Source of the DNA: Adiantum capillus-veneris
Lineage: Eukaryota > Streptophyta > Polypodiopsida > Polypodiales > Pteridaceae
Assembly: GCA_014529385.2 (NCBI GenBank)
Contig: CM043944.1
Coordinates: 49,144,768 to 49,208,767, forward strand
Length of the DNA stretch: 64,000 bases
Reading direction: 5' to 3'
Shown: positions 47,207-58,161 of the stretch, one piece after another
How positions within the stretch are numbered: position 1 is the first letter of the stretch
How the letters are laid out: the number at the start of each line of letters is the position of its first letter
Notes under the pieces: generated by a model
Seen by the model: the letters and a program-made list of their open reading frames with translations, nothing else
The model's database searches: none
What the model was told of the DNA's origin: nothing
Position numbers and translations under genes: made by a program

Positions 47207-48565
47207 TTATTACTCAGCTTCAATTACCTTGTCTCTCAAGGAAGGTCAAGAGTGGAGAAAAAATGTACCGTCAAAGCTAGTGGACCGTCAACAAGCGTCA
47301 AAATTGGCCCTACTCAAGACACTTGGAGCATCAACCTTGTAAGAAATCCACCTTTTCTTACCTCTTAAGAGTTTTTCTTCTTTATTTGTATCCTACATGG
47401 ATACTCCCATTGTAAATATCCAATTCCATTTGTAAATTAATACTAACTCTACTAACACTAACCCACTATGAAAAGTCCTATCACCTCCATTTCTCTCCTC
47501 TCTCTTTCCCCACCAACTTCTTGATAATTCCAAGCAAAAGAAATTAGATAAATTGCTGAAAATCTAACCCAACCATGGTTAGAGGAGTAATCCTAGCCTT
47601 CAAAATTGCTATAAAAGGAGGGTGTAGCTAGCACAAAAAAGGGGGGAGAAGAAAGAGCACTATGCTATAGCTTGAGAAGCCAAGCTCAACCTCTTGAGAA
47701 GGAGCTCTTGAGTGGAATCTCATTGGCATTAGGCATACGTATGTGTTGGATTAGGGGTGATTAGCAAGGGAACTCTATGCCATTGTAAGAGAGAGGGATC
47801 ATTAAATTGAGGGTAGGAAATCTATCATTTCTCCTACTAGTGTAAGCCCAACATTTGCTGAATCAAGGAGGGTGAATTTGGACTAAGCATGGATACCTTG
47901 TCTCCCTTCCAACGTGAAGTCATGGACAATAATGATGTGTAGGTGTCTTGGTGTTTTATTTAAGTTCTTGATAGCTTGTCTCCGGGTATTGTTATCAATT
48001 TAGCCATAAATCCCACATGCTATAAGAGGGCGACAGGGTGGAGAGGACTCTCCTGGCCTTAAGACAGTGATTGGGGTGGCTTTTTTCTTGGGATGTGTTG
48101 TGGTGTAATGTACTCAGGCTATGTTGAACAAATACTAATCTCACTTTGATTGGTCATGACAGATTTGTAACAAGGCATTAGTGCAACAAGCACCCCCTTC
48201 CCGCTTCTCTCTCTTTCTTACATATATATATTTATGTTTGCTTGATCATTAACGATACACTTCAAAGCAGCCCGAGCACCATATTTCTCTCTCTCTCTCT
48301 CTCATGTTTTAGTGTGTGAGAGTGTTCCATTGGTGTTAGGGTTAGTGTAAATTCCTTGCTTGTTGGTGGGTTGCTCTAACGATTCTCCTCTTTTGCGTCC
48401 TAGTTCGCTCTTAAACTAGGTGGTGCCCCTTGTGTAGTTGGGATTTGGCTGGGGGTTTGTTGTTTTGGTTTGTGTTGTGTTGTGCCCCAGCCCCATTGAG
48501 CAGCACGGGAGCCTTGAAGGGTGTCTAGAGGTTGCTCTTCTTGTTGCCCGCCCCGGACCACTTCA
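47207..48565 (+). repeat. 5' LTR of gypsy element D
   Basis: Matches 56834-58161. It contains a good TATA box (CTATAAAAGG at about 47609), the probable promoter of the element, and ends CTTCA before the primer site. It carries about 65 bp (48130-48195) absent from the other copy. Confidence 0.88.
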
Positions 48566-48567
48566 AA

Positions 48568-48586
48568 TTGGTGCCCCCACTGAGGA
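48568..48586 (+). other. Primer-binding site, gypsy element D
   Basis: TTGGTGCCCCCACTGAGG lies 2 bp after the LTR. It starts TGG, complementary to a tRNA CCA end; I cannot name the tRNA. Confidence 0.7.
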
Positions 48587-48644
48587 AAACAACTCGTGTA
48601 TGTTTTTGTGTAGGATCAACTTTTAGCATAGTCAAGTAGTTTGC

Positions 48645-49097
48645 ATGAATCACGAGAGTTTGTATGATCCTTTCATTCCCATTGCAAGGCAAAAGATACA
48701 CATAATTGTTAGTACTAAGTTGCAATTTCAACGGGTAATTCGTAGGATTTTTGGTCCTCTTAGGTTAGCCGAGGTAAACACTTCGGTAAATCCTTTTATT
48801 TTGCCTCTCATTAGGTACGATATTAGCTTGGACGTCTATATTTTTGTGTTATTTTAAGCATTAGGACATGCATAGGCCATGGATAATGGCCCATGAATAG
48901 AGGTTTTTCCCTTTCATTTTACTCCACATATTAGAATAAACGTTGCAATTAGTAGAAAGATCCATTTTCAACAACGAATGGTGTTCATGTTTGGTGCCCA
49001 AAGAGTAGGAGAAATCCTTGCATCACCAAACCCTGTCATTCTACCTCTCATCAACTACCACACTTATTTTGATGTACATGTGTTCATTTTATTTTAA
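48645..49097 (+). CDS. Leader segment pair A1/A2, unknown
   Basis: Two similar coding stretches lie in succession: A1 (48645-48857, IHIIVSTKLQF, LRLAEVNTSVNPFILPLI, DVYIFVLF) and A2 (about 48924-49097, IRINVAISRKIHF, VGEILASPNPVILPLI, DVHVFILF). They align residue by residue through the NPxILPLIxY and DVxxFxLF blocks, and each ends in a stop straight after. The shared protein pattern despite DNA divergence suggests past selection on the protein. No known family. They lie between primer site and gag, where gypsy elements normally have no genes. Confidence 0.6.
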
Positions 49098-49204
49098 AAT
49101 GAAGTGCAGCCCGGCAAAATAGTGTGTATGTTTGTTTTTACTTTGTCCAAGTTGTTACAAGAAACAAAAAACGATCATTTGTTCTAACAGGGAATGTGTG
49201 TGCA

Positions 49205-49677
49205 GTGAAAGTTCAATCCTTAGAGATCTATCTCTATTACCAATTGAGTTGCAGGACCAAGTAGTAAGGCGTCTCCCTCATAACAAGAGGGTGGTGAAGT
49301 TAAGACGAAAGGTCCTACGCGTGGATTCCATTTTCCTCTTGTTGTTGGGCACTAAGGAAGACCGCGCATTCATCCAACTAGTGTGTACCCTAAGATTGGT
49401 AAATAGAGTGAAATTTGACGTTTGGCGAGTGCATTTCACCATTGAGGAAAACTCTTCAGGAAACTTGCCGCTAGAGTTCATGCTTCATAGACTCACATTT
49501 GGTGAATTTTTCCCTCATTTGCGTCTTATTAATAGTCTTCCTTTCGCTTTCAACAAAGGAGATAGGGAGCTATTCAGAGCTTGTCTTAATAAAGAGAGCA
49601 TAGAGAAGATTGCAAATTTGTATAAATTCTCATCCTTCTCTACTTTCTATGACACTTTGTTCATAGAGACATTGTAA
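49205..49677 (+). CDS. Leader segment B1, F-box-like start
   Basis: An open stretch without a suitable ATG, preceded by a splice-acceptor-like TGTGTGCAG (49197-49205). Residues near the start, LSLLPIELQDQVVRRLPH, resemble the first helix of an F-box (LPxELxxxIxRRLP); the following VCKxW half is not seen. Then come FIQLVCTLRLVNRVKF, LTFGEFFPHLRLINSLPF and FNKGDRELFRACL. It ends at ATT|GTAAAT, a possible donor in the right phase to join B2. It is homologous to B2 over its length, so the pair arose by tandem exon duplication. Product unknown; a ubiquitin-ligase adaptor or decoy is only a guess. Confidence 0.55.
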
Positions 49678-49731
49678 ATCTCTTTATGCTTTTGAATGAT
49701 TTAACCATAATCCTAAGGAGTTTTTGTCCAG

Positions 49732-50182
49732 GAATTTTGTAGCACAAGTGGAGTCTTTAAATCTTGCAAACTTGATTGGACTTGATGAGGATGTTCTTTA
49801 TGAAATTGTGAGAAGGTTGCCTCACTCCGACTGTGTGGAACTCAAAGGAAAGGAGATCCTAGTCAATTGCTACTTTCTCACGGCCTTCGACGAGCATGAA
49901 GATCTAGTTTTTATACAAACCACTTGTGCGTTGGGAATTGTAGAGCAAGTGCAATTTATCACTTGGGACGTGGTTGCTCTTTTGGATCCAGAAAATGAAG
50001 TTCTAGAGATTTCTGTTTATCACCTTAGCTTTGAAGAATTTCAACCCTTCTTAGAGCTCATCAATAGTCTACCTTTTTGTTTTGATCAAACAAATCGAGA
50101 CCTCATTGAAGCTTGGATAGCTGAAGAAGAAAACCTAGAGTGGTATTTTCTTACTTCTTCATTTGCAGGCGAGTGGTTCTAA
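49732..50182 (+). CDS. Leader segment B2, paralogue of B1
   Basis: Begins right after a pyrimidine-rich acceptor GTTTTTGTCCAG (49720-49731). It shares with B1 the F-box-like helix (LDEDVLYEIVRRLPH), FIQTTCALGIVEQVQF, LSFEEFQPFLELINSLPF and DLIEAWI. The preceding 58 bp (49674-49731) could be a very short intron with branch-like TTTAAC; B1 and B2 would then form one protein of two repeats. The stop at 50180-50182 lies 49 bp before the gag ATG. Its acidic C-terminus (AEEENLEWYF) differs from B1. No member of a named family is recognised. Confidence 0.55.
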
Positions 50183-50231
50183 ATCTCTATTGTATCCCTT
50201 ATTATAACTTGTGTTGTAATCTTTCATAATA

Positions 50232-52214
50232 ATGGAGAGCCAACGCCAAATGTCTGGATATCCTCTTTTCTTTGGAGAGCCTGGAGAGGATGCAGAATTA
50301 TTTTTAGCAAATTTCAAGATGTCTTGCCGTATCAAGAGGATAGTAACCGATCAAGAACGTGTAGAAATGTTTGAGGTGGTCCTTAGGAAAGATGCTAGTA
50401 CTTGGTTTGACTCTTTGCCCGAGGAAGTTAAGGGGAATTACACAGAAGTTTTGAATCGTTTTAAGAGATACTTCTTTGATCCCCAAAACACTCAAAAACT
50501 ATGGCAAGACATTGTTTCTCATAAGCAAAAAGACTTGGATGACTACTACTTGTACAAGCAAGAGTTTCTACATCTTTGGGCTCTATGGATACGAAATGTT
50601 GCTAACCCTGGTGATGGTGCAGAATTTTTAAAGAAGGAGAGGTTCATAGCCGGACTCTTTCCTGACCTTAAGGTAAAAGTTGAGGCGGGTGCACCTGCTA
50701 CTTTTGATGCAGCTGAGACTAGGGCTGCTGAGAAGTATAGGAAACTCAAGTGCTTAAGGGGAGAGGTTCCAATAGAAGGTCTTAGACCCAAAGGTAAGTC
50801 ACAAGCATCAACATCTAGGGAGATTCCTGAGGTAACGGCTGAAGTGATTAAGAAGTTAAATGAATCTTTAAGCAGCCTGTCAATTCACCTTGCACAAGCT
50901 GTAGGTCCAAAGGGACAAGCAAAGAAGTCAGAAGAGAGAGAGCCACGAACTAGGAGAGTCTTGCAATGTTGGAATTGCGGAGAGTCTGGACATGGGATGT
51001 ATAATTGTCCTTGGCCCCGTGGAGAGCCAGGGAGACCTAACTTGAATTACCCAGTGATGAATGCAGGAGAAGGAGCTGGTCAACAACCAAGGCTTCTACA
51101 AAGGCCAAATGGACCAAGACCACCTCCACAAGGGGTAGAAGGAGTTCCACCTTTGCCAGATCCAAATGTGCATGTGGTAGAGGTGACAAATTCAAATGAG
51201 GTTGACATGGAAGCCAATGGCATTAAGCGTGGCCGAGGAAAAGGTAAAGAGAAAGAAGGAGTCACATCACAGAGTGACCATGGACAAGGCAAGAAGGCAA
51301 AGGAAACCAAGGAAACCAAGAGGACTCGACGTCGTATCAACCTCCAAGACTTCCCTCTTGGACATGGTATGGCTCCGTACAACTTGTTGGAAGACATGAG
51401 AGGTAAGGGTCCTGATATTTCATGGACTCAATTTCTTGCATTATGTCCACAAGTTAGGAGGGATTTAACAAGGGCAGTTAGCACTAGGAGAAAGGTAAAA
51501 GAGAGTGTGCCTGTTGTAAAAATTGCACAAGCTGAAATGAATGAGGACATTACACCGGTGCTAGACTGTTACATCAAAGGAAGATTGGTTAGGAAAGGTC
51601 TAGTGGATGGGGGTGCACAAATTTGCATCATGACAGAGAGACTCATGCAAAGACTAGGCATGCACATCCATCAGACACCTGAAATCAAAGTCAAGATGGC
51701 AAACAATAGCAAGGCTAGGTGTGTAGGCATTTGTAAAAATGTCTTTGTAGAGGCCTTTGGCATTAAGAAAGCGGTGGATTTTTATGTTATGTCGACCAAG
51801 GGAAGTGGTTATCCATTTATCCTAGGAAGACCATGGCTAATGAAAATGCGAGCTTTGCAGGATTGGGAGAGTGGGAAATTAATTTGTAGGAATGACAATC
51901 ATAAGAAGGTTGTCTTTGACATGAAGGAGCAACGCCAAGAGGAGCTCCATGAAGAATCATCTCAAAGTGAGACGGAAGAAGGTTGGACCGATAGCACTTC
52001 AGAAGAAGAAAGTAGAGGCAGCATTACTGAAGAGGAGTCTTCCATCAAAGTCATGGGGGTAAGGTTTAAGCCAAGCAACCAAGAGACCTCTTGTCAAGGC
52101 TTGGAGGAGGTAGGTCCTCAAGAGAACGAAGGTGTTCAAGATGAAGGGATGCTGGAAGGTATGCTATCAACAACACTTATAAAGGATGAAAGAGAGGAGT
52201 TCAAATATTGCTAA
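50232..52214 (+). CDS. Gypsy element D gag-protease
   Basis: ATG 50232, 660 codons, intact. Gag core from codon 10 (FFGEPGEDAELFLANFKMSC, ASTWFDSLPEEVKGNY, LNRFKRYFFDPQNTQKLWQD), CCHC knuckle CWNCGESGHGMYNC from codon 246, a Pro/Gly-rich and basic linker, then retropepsin with Asp459 in VDGGAQICIMTE (DGG instead of DSG/DTG, as seen in some plant gypsy families) and ILGRPWL. It ends with an acidic tail. Gag assembles particles; the protease would cleave the polyprotein. Pol continues in the -1 frame, overlapping by up to 25 bp (52190-52214). Confidence 0.93.
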   Translation: MESQRQMSGYPLFFGEPGEDAELFLANFKMSCRIKRIVTDQERVEMFEVVLRKDASTWFDSLPEEVKGNYTEVLNRFKRYFFDPQNTQKLWQDIVSHKQKDLDDYYLYKQEFLHLWALWIRNVANPGDGAEFLKKERFIAGLFPDLKVKVEAGAPATFDAAETRAAEKYRKLKCLRGEVPIEGLRPKGKSQASTSREIPEVTAEVIKKLNESLSSLSIHLAQAVGPKGQAKKSEEREPRTRRVLQCWNCGESGHGMYNCPWPRGEPGRPNLNYPVMNAGEGAGQQPRLLQRPNGPRPPPQGVEGVPPLPDPNVHVVEVTNSNEVDMEANGIKRGRGKGKEKEGVTSQSDHGQGKKAKETKETKRTRRRINLQDFPLGHGMAPYNLLEDMRGKGPDISWTQFLALCPQVRRDLTRAVSTRRKVKESVPVVKIAQAEMNEDITPVLDCYIKGRLVRKGLVDGGAQICIMTERLMQRLGMHIHQTPEIKVKMANNSKARCVGICKNVFVEAFGIKKAVDFYVMSTKGSGYPFILGRPWLMKMRALQDWESGKLICRNDNHKKVVFDMKEQRQEELHEESSQSETEEGWTDSTSEEESRGSITEEESSIKVMGVRFKPSNQETSCQGLEEVGPQENEGVQDEGMLEGMLSTTLIKDEREEFKYC

Positions 52215-54082
52215 GGAAGTTTCCTAGGCTTTTTGCTAAAGACTACACCGACGTGCGTGGGGTAGATGTTGTTCAACACAAAATTGAGTTAAAGCCTGAG
52301 GCCACACCTAAAGCTCAGAAGCTAAGAAGGCTAGGAGTTATAAAGGAGCAGGCTCTACTCAAGGAGGTAAGAAAGCTTCTAGCAGCAGGTTTCATTTATC
52401 CAGTGGAGAATTCAGAGTGGGTCTCTCCTGTTGTTGTCACTCCTAAGAAAAATGGCAAGTGGAGGGTGTGTGTGGATTACCGTCCCCTCAATGAGGCAAC
52501 AAAAAGAGATCACTTTCCCCTCCCATTCCAGGATGAGATACTAAATGAGGTAGCTGGTCATGAGAAGTACACTGTGTGCGATGGTTACTCACGTTACTTT
52601 CAAATAGGGACTGCATTGGAGGATCAATTGAAAACAACCTTTATCACTCCTTGGGGTTGTTATGCTTTTAGAGTCATGCCATTTGGTCTGACAAATGCTC
52701 CTGCAACATTCCAACATTTCATGAATATGGTGTTTCAAGCATTCTTTGGAAAGTCAATTAGGGTGTTCATTGATAATTTCTGTATTTATAGCTCAAAATC
52801 ATTGCATCTACAAAGGGTAGAAGAAGGTTTAAAGAAGCTCTACGACATGGGAGGTCAACTCAACCCCGACAAGTGCCACATAGGTGAGGATGAAGTGATC
52901 TTTCTCCGTCATAAGGTTTCCTATAAAGGCATTGAGGTGGATCCTTCAAAGGCAAAGGCTCTTATTGAGCTCCCATCACCGAAGAGTCTTAAGGAGGTCA
53001 TCTCTTTCATTCAGAAGGTGAAGTATATGTCACGCTTCATTCACTTAGCCTCGGAGTTGCTTCATCCTTTGCAAAAGTTGACGCAACAAGTAGAATTTGC
53101 ATGGTCTGATGAGCTTGAAGAGTATTTTTGTAACATTAAAGTCATTTTGTCAGAGCTACCAACACTCATGCCTCCTTGTTGGGAGTACACATTCTTTGTT
53201 AGCTCTAGTGTTGGAAGGGAAACAATTGGTGCTATGTTGCTACAACAAGATCCCCACAGTACAAGGATGCGACCCATCTACTTTGCTAGTAGGGTCATGA
53301 ATGCTTTGGAGAGAGACTACACAAAAGCAGAACTCATGATGCTTTCTCTCATGTTTGCGGTGAGAAAGTTTAGATCCTACCTGCTACCAAAACCTTTTGT
53401 AATTCTCACTGCAGAAAATTTGTTCCCTTGGGTGTCATCTCAAATGAATCTTAGTACTAGGATCTCAAAGTGGATTATGGAGTTGCAAGAGTTCCAATAC
53501 TCTTTCAAGGTAGAAGATAGTGTGCGTGCACAATTGGCAGGGATTCTCACTTATAGGGTACATGAGAAGGAAATTAAGGTGCCTCAAGTAAAGACCCCAC
53601 CATTGCCACCACCAAAAAGTATTCCCAATGCTTTTACCTTGTTCTTTGATGGAGCTTTTTGACGAGCCACAGGGAAAGCAGGGGGAGGGCTAGTGTTGCT
53701 CAACCCAAGTGGAGAGGTGGTCATGAAAGAGAAGGTCAATCTACCAGGTTCAACTAGCAACAATGAAGCAGAATACGACACACTACTTCATGGTTTGAAG
53801 ATGCGCATTGGCCAAGGGATAAAACGTCTCATGGTAAAGGGAGATGCACTTCTCATTGCTAAACAAATTTTAGGCATTTGGGCATGCAAGAATGAAAGCT
53901 TAAGGACAAAAGTTCATGCCATTCGTAGGATGTTTAATCAGTTTGAAGAAGTGCAACTATATCATATTCCGAGGAAACAAAATGAAGATGCCGATTTACT
54001 TGCACAACAAGCAGTTACATGTGTTGAGAGAGAAGTGCAGGTCATCATGGTGGCAGCAGCTGTCAAGCAACCGAGATACTAG
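52190..54082 (+). pseudogene. Gypsy element D RT, RNase H and second RNase H
   Basis: Pol frame without its own ATG. RT motifs: SEWVSPVVVTPKKNGKWRVC, VDYRPLNEATKRDHFPLP, VCDGYSRYFQI, FRVMPFGLTNAPATFQHFMN. The YxDD box reads FIDN (52766-52777), so the second catalytic aspartate is asparagine. Connected RNase H: YFASRVMNALERDYTKAELM. A second, aRNH-like domain follows: LFFDGAF, then an in-frame TGA (53660-53662), then GGGLVLLNPSGEVV, NNEAEYDTLLHGLK, VKGDALLI. Another in-frame TAG lies at 54080-54082. The substitution and stops make this copy enzymatically doubtful. Confidence 0.92.
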
Positions 54083-55503
54083 GGAATTGAGTCATTGGCT
54101 CCCATTATTGGCTACATTTTGGAGGGTGAGTTTCCACAAGACTTCACGAAGGCTCAGAAGAGGAGACTCATGAAGAAGGCAAGTTTCTATCTCTTCCTAG
54201 AAGGCTCCCTCTATCAAAGAGGGAAGGATCAAGTGTGCAGAAGAGTACCAACTATCGAGGAAATTCCAGCCATTCTAAAAGGTTTGCATGAAGAGGCATG
54301 TGGTGGTCATTTTTCCCAAGAATTAACTGTGAAGAAGATTTTGCTTGCGGGGTATGTTTGGCCAAGTCTGCATGTGGATGTCCAACATTGGTGTAAAAGT
54401 TGTCACAATTGTCAGGTAAATGGGAATAGAAGATTGATTTATGGTCCAAGGCAAATCGTGCTTGCAAATGGACCCTTTGAAAAGTGGGGCATTGATGCTA
54501 TGGGTCCTCTGCATAGGACAAAAAATGGTAAACTCTACATTCTAGTGGCTGTAGACTATATGACTAGGTGGGTGGAAGCACAAAGTGTGGCAAAGGTAAA
54601 TGAGAGGACAATGATCAAATTCATCTACACTCACATTTGTTGTAGATTTGGCACACCTTTGGAGATTGTTTACGATAATGGTCCAGGGTTTAGAAAGGGA
54701 TGCTCACAGAAGTTTGTGAAGAACTTCACATTCTACATCGTCACAGTACACCCTACTATCCCCAATCAAATGGTTTGGTAGAAAAAGCTAATGGTGTCGT
54801 TGCAGGCATCATTAGAAAGATGGTGAAAAACAAGACAAAGTTGTGGGATGACTTCTTGGATGGTGCCTTGTGGGCGTATCGAACCACATATAGGGAAGCC
54901 ACGAAGTTCACACCATTTCACTTGGTCTATGGTCAAGAGGCTTTACAGCCAATTGAGCTAAACATTCCAACAATGCGACTTCATGGAAAATCAGCACAAG
55001 ATGATCAAGAAGCATGGATGGATCGACTTCTTACCTTAGCTGAGCTTGAGTGGAAAAGAGAAGCAGCATACGAGTGCTATAAGAGGAAAGCCACACAGAC
55101 AAAGGAGAAGCTTGACAAGAAACTGAAGGACAAAGGCGTCAATGAAGGAGATCTTGTGCTAAGGTATGACAATCGACTCGATAATCGTTTTGATGCCAAA
55201 TTTGAAACAAGATGGCAGGGGCCTTACATAGTCAAGAAGGATTTCAATTCAAGTTACTATCAACTTATGGACTTGAATGGGAAAGAGCACTCCAGGAAGG
55301 TAAACGGCTATCGCTTGAAGCCTTACTTGAGTCGCCTTCTACCAAAGGATCTACCAGAGCAAAAGGAAACTATCTCATGTAAGTATTGTTCCATGAAGCA
55401 TGAGTGTAACACAAACCAAAATTCCAAGGGGCCAAACAATGAAGATCTTGTCAAGGACTCTGAAGCACTCTCTTTGGAAAAGATTCTTTATGATGGTACA
55501 TGA
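54083..55503 (+). pseudogene. Gypsy element D integrase
   Basis: Continues in the pol frame after TAG 54080-54082. HHCC zinc domain (LHEEACGGHFS...CKSCHNCQ), catalytic core with first Asp in WGIDAMGPL and second in YDNGPGF. Near 54695-54705 a one-base frameshift moves to another frame, in which the core resumes (HSTPYYPQSNGLVEKANGVV, with the catalytic Glu) and runs through the C-terminal domain (EGDLVLRYDNR, FETRWQGPYIVKKDFNSSYY) to the stop at 55501-55503. Integrase inserts the cDNA into the genome. One stop and one frameshift disable it. Confidence 0.92.
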
Positions 55504-55517
55504 ATATACCATCATCC

Positions 55518-55529
55518 TGGGGGAGGGCT
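55518..55529 (+). other. Polypurine tract after integrase
   Basis: TGGGGGAGGGCT lies 15 bp after the pol stop, followed by TGATAGCC, a normal LTR opening. This suggests an LTR start at 55532. Confidence 0.7.
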
Positions 55530-55531
55530 AA

Positions 55532-56833
55532 TGATAGCCGTTTTTCGGCTCTCTGTAATTGCCATAGTGAGTTATCTCACCCTATCAAATCACTCAAATA
55601 CTGTGGTTACCCTCACTCTTTCACTGTATATAGGCGCGTGTGAGTTAGGGGACTTTTCCCATATCTCCTTACTGAAATAAAAAACCCTAAATTAGCTAGT
55701 CATTGGGCTAGTTGAGCCAAAAAAATAAAAAATATAAGTATATTATGGCCCATGCGTATGTAAATATTTCTTTGTATATAGGGCCTAAATATAAGTTTTT
55801 TTCATAATTATTTTGGTATTTATTTAAATATTTCTACCTAGGTGTGTGTTATTTATGCTATGTACATTGCCTCACCATTACCACAATTTTTCTTACCATT
55901 TTTCATACTCTTTATTCCATATAGAAATATTTTCATGTAAGCTTCTCTTATATTTGGTGTAACTCCACCCCAACAAAAATCCAAAAAAACTAGTTTTATT
56001 TATGTGTATATTTTTTCACTATTGTGATTTTTCCCTTCCTACTTCTATTTTGTTTTTTTTTCTAAAAAATTAGAGCACCAAAAATATTCATCTTTATGGT
56101 AGCCTCATAATGAGAGAGATTTCTTTTGACCCCTTTATATTTTTTCCACTTATATTAATTATATTTGACATGTACATATTTTTTAGACCCCTCAATATTT
56201 GATTTTCTTAGTTGTACTATTCACTTATATCATGATCTCAATAATATCTTCAATTATAGACCTACCAAATAAGGTCAAGGGTAGGTGGCATGCATACATG
56301 CACTATGGAGGGCTCACTCTTGGAGGTATTCAAAAGAATCATCCAAAGAAGGATCCCACAAGGACCTTGTGCAGTGAAAAAAAACAGTCGGTTTTGCTGA
56401 ATTTTTAAAGTTCACTTGCTCTCCGAATTTGAAAAGGTGATACAAACAAAATTTGTAGCTTGTAGGCTGAACTTTTCCCTCAAATTTTTTCATTTTTTTT
56501 TGAGCTACGAGCTGTGAGCTATGATTTTATTAGTGGACCCCAGTTTTCCCATGCTATGCAGCCACACTCTCTCTTCCACTTTATCATTTTCCTCTTTCAC
56601 ACACACTTCTCCACTCATCATCCCCACCTCTCTCACCACTCCTCTCTGCGTCCTACTCACCTTCTCCTCAACCTTGAAGAATAAGAGAAACCATGGTGAA
56701 CTCATACCTCCCACACACAATTCCATTCCAAAATTGACCACCTAGTCTCATTTTTCCTCCTCCAAATTACCCATATCTATCAAAAAAACCACAAAATTCA
56801 GCCTCTTCTCTTAAAAGACAGCATCATGGTGGT
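55532..56833. other. Non-coding, AT-rich; possible upper half of a long 3' LTR
   Basis: Contains TATA-like ACTGTATATAGGCG (about 55624) and long AT-rich stretches. No counterpart exists at the 5' side in this window. Either it is the U3 part of a 2.6-kb LTR whose 5' copy is truncated, or a spacer before a 1.3-kb LTR. Confidence 0.45.
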
Positions 56834-57853
56834 TGATTACTCAGCTTCAATTACCTTGTCTCTCAAGGAAGGTCAAGAGTGGAGAAAAAATGTACCGTCA
56901 AAGCTAGTGGACCGTCAACAAGCGTCAAAATTGGCCCTACTCAAGACACTTGGAGCATCAACCTTGTAAGAAATCCACCTTTTCTTACCTCTTAAGAGTT
57001 TTTCTTCCTTATTTGTATCCTACATGGATACTCCCATTGTAAATATCCAATTCCATTTGTAAATTAATACTAACTCTACTAACACTAACCCACTATGAAA
57101 AGTCCTATCACCTCCATTTCTCTCCTCTCTCTTTCCCCACCAACTTCTTGATAATTCCAAGCAAAAGAAATTAGATAAATTGCTGAAAATCTAACCCAAC
57201 CATGGTTAGAGGAGTAACCCTAGCCTTCAAAATTGCTATAAAAGGAGGGTGTAGCTAGCACAAAAAAGGGGGGAGAAGAAAGAGCACTATGCTATAGCTT
57301 GAGAAGCCAAGCTCAACCTCTTGAGAAGGAGCTCTTGAGTGGAATCTCATTGGCATTAGGCATACGTATGTGTTGGATTAGGGGTGATTAGCAAGGGAAC
57401 TCTATGCCATTGTAAGAGAGAGGGATCATTAAATTGAGGGTAGGAAATCTATCATTTCTCCTACTAGTGTAAGCCCAACATTTGCTGAATCAAGGAGGGT
57501 GAATTTGGACTAAGCATGGATACCTTGTCTCCCTTCCAACGTGAAGTCATGGACAATAATGATGTGTAAGTGTCTTGGTGTTTTATTTAAGTTCTTGATA
57601 GCTTGTCTCCGGGTATTGTTATCAATTTAGCCATAAATCCCACATGCTGTAAGAGGGCGACAGGGTGGAGAGGACTCTCCTGGCCTTAAGACAGTGATTG
57701 GGGTGGCTTTTTTCTTGGGATGTGTTGTGGTGTAATGTACTCAGGCTATGTTGAACAAATAACACCCCCTTCCCCCTTCTCTCTCTTTCTTACATATATA
57801 TATTTATGTTTGCTTGATCATTAACGATACACTTCAAAGCAGTCCGAGCACCA

Positions 57854-57902
<49 letters not shown>

Positions 57903-58161
57903 TTTTAGTGTGTGAGAGTGTTCCATTGGTGTTAGGGTTAGTGTAAATTCCTTGCTTGTTTGTGGGTTGCTCTAACGATTCTCCTCTTTTGCGTCCTAGT
58001 TCGCTCTTAAACTAGGTGGTGCCCCTTGTGTAGTTGGGATTTGGCTGGGGGTTTGTTGTTTTGGTTTGTGTTGTGTTGTGCCCCAGCCCCATTGAGCAGC
58101 ACGGGAGCTTTGAAGGGTGTCTAGAGGTTGCTCTTCTTGTTGCCCGCCCCGGACCGCTTCA
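56834..58161 (+). repeat. 3' LTR of gypsy element D (part shared with 5' LTR)
   Basis: Starts TGATTACTCAGC, has TATAAAAGG at 57238 and a CT microsatellite (about 57857-57899), and ends CCGCTTCA. A near-copy of 47207-48565. Confidence 0.88.

Larger units (their letters stand above)
47207..58161 (+). mobile_element. Ty3-gypsy element D (Tat-like) with leader ORFs
   Basis: Long direct repeats (47207-48565 and 56834-58161) flank a primer site, a leader with duplicated coding segments, gag-protease, RT, RNase H, an extra RNase H-like domain and integrase. The repeats differ by few substitutions plus one indel of about 65 bp and microsatellite length, so the insertion is fairly recent. The second RNase H-like domain after RT is a mark of Tat-type gypsy lineages. 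No target duplication is seen. A polypurine tract directly after pol (55518-55529) hints that the real 3' LTR might start at 55532, which would leave the 5' LTR truncated. Confidence 0.88.
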
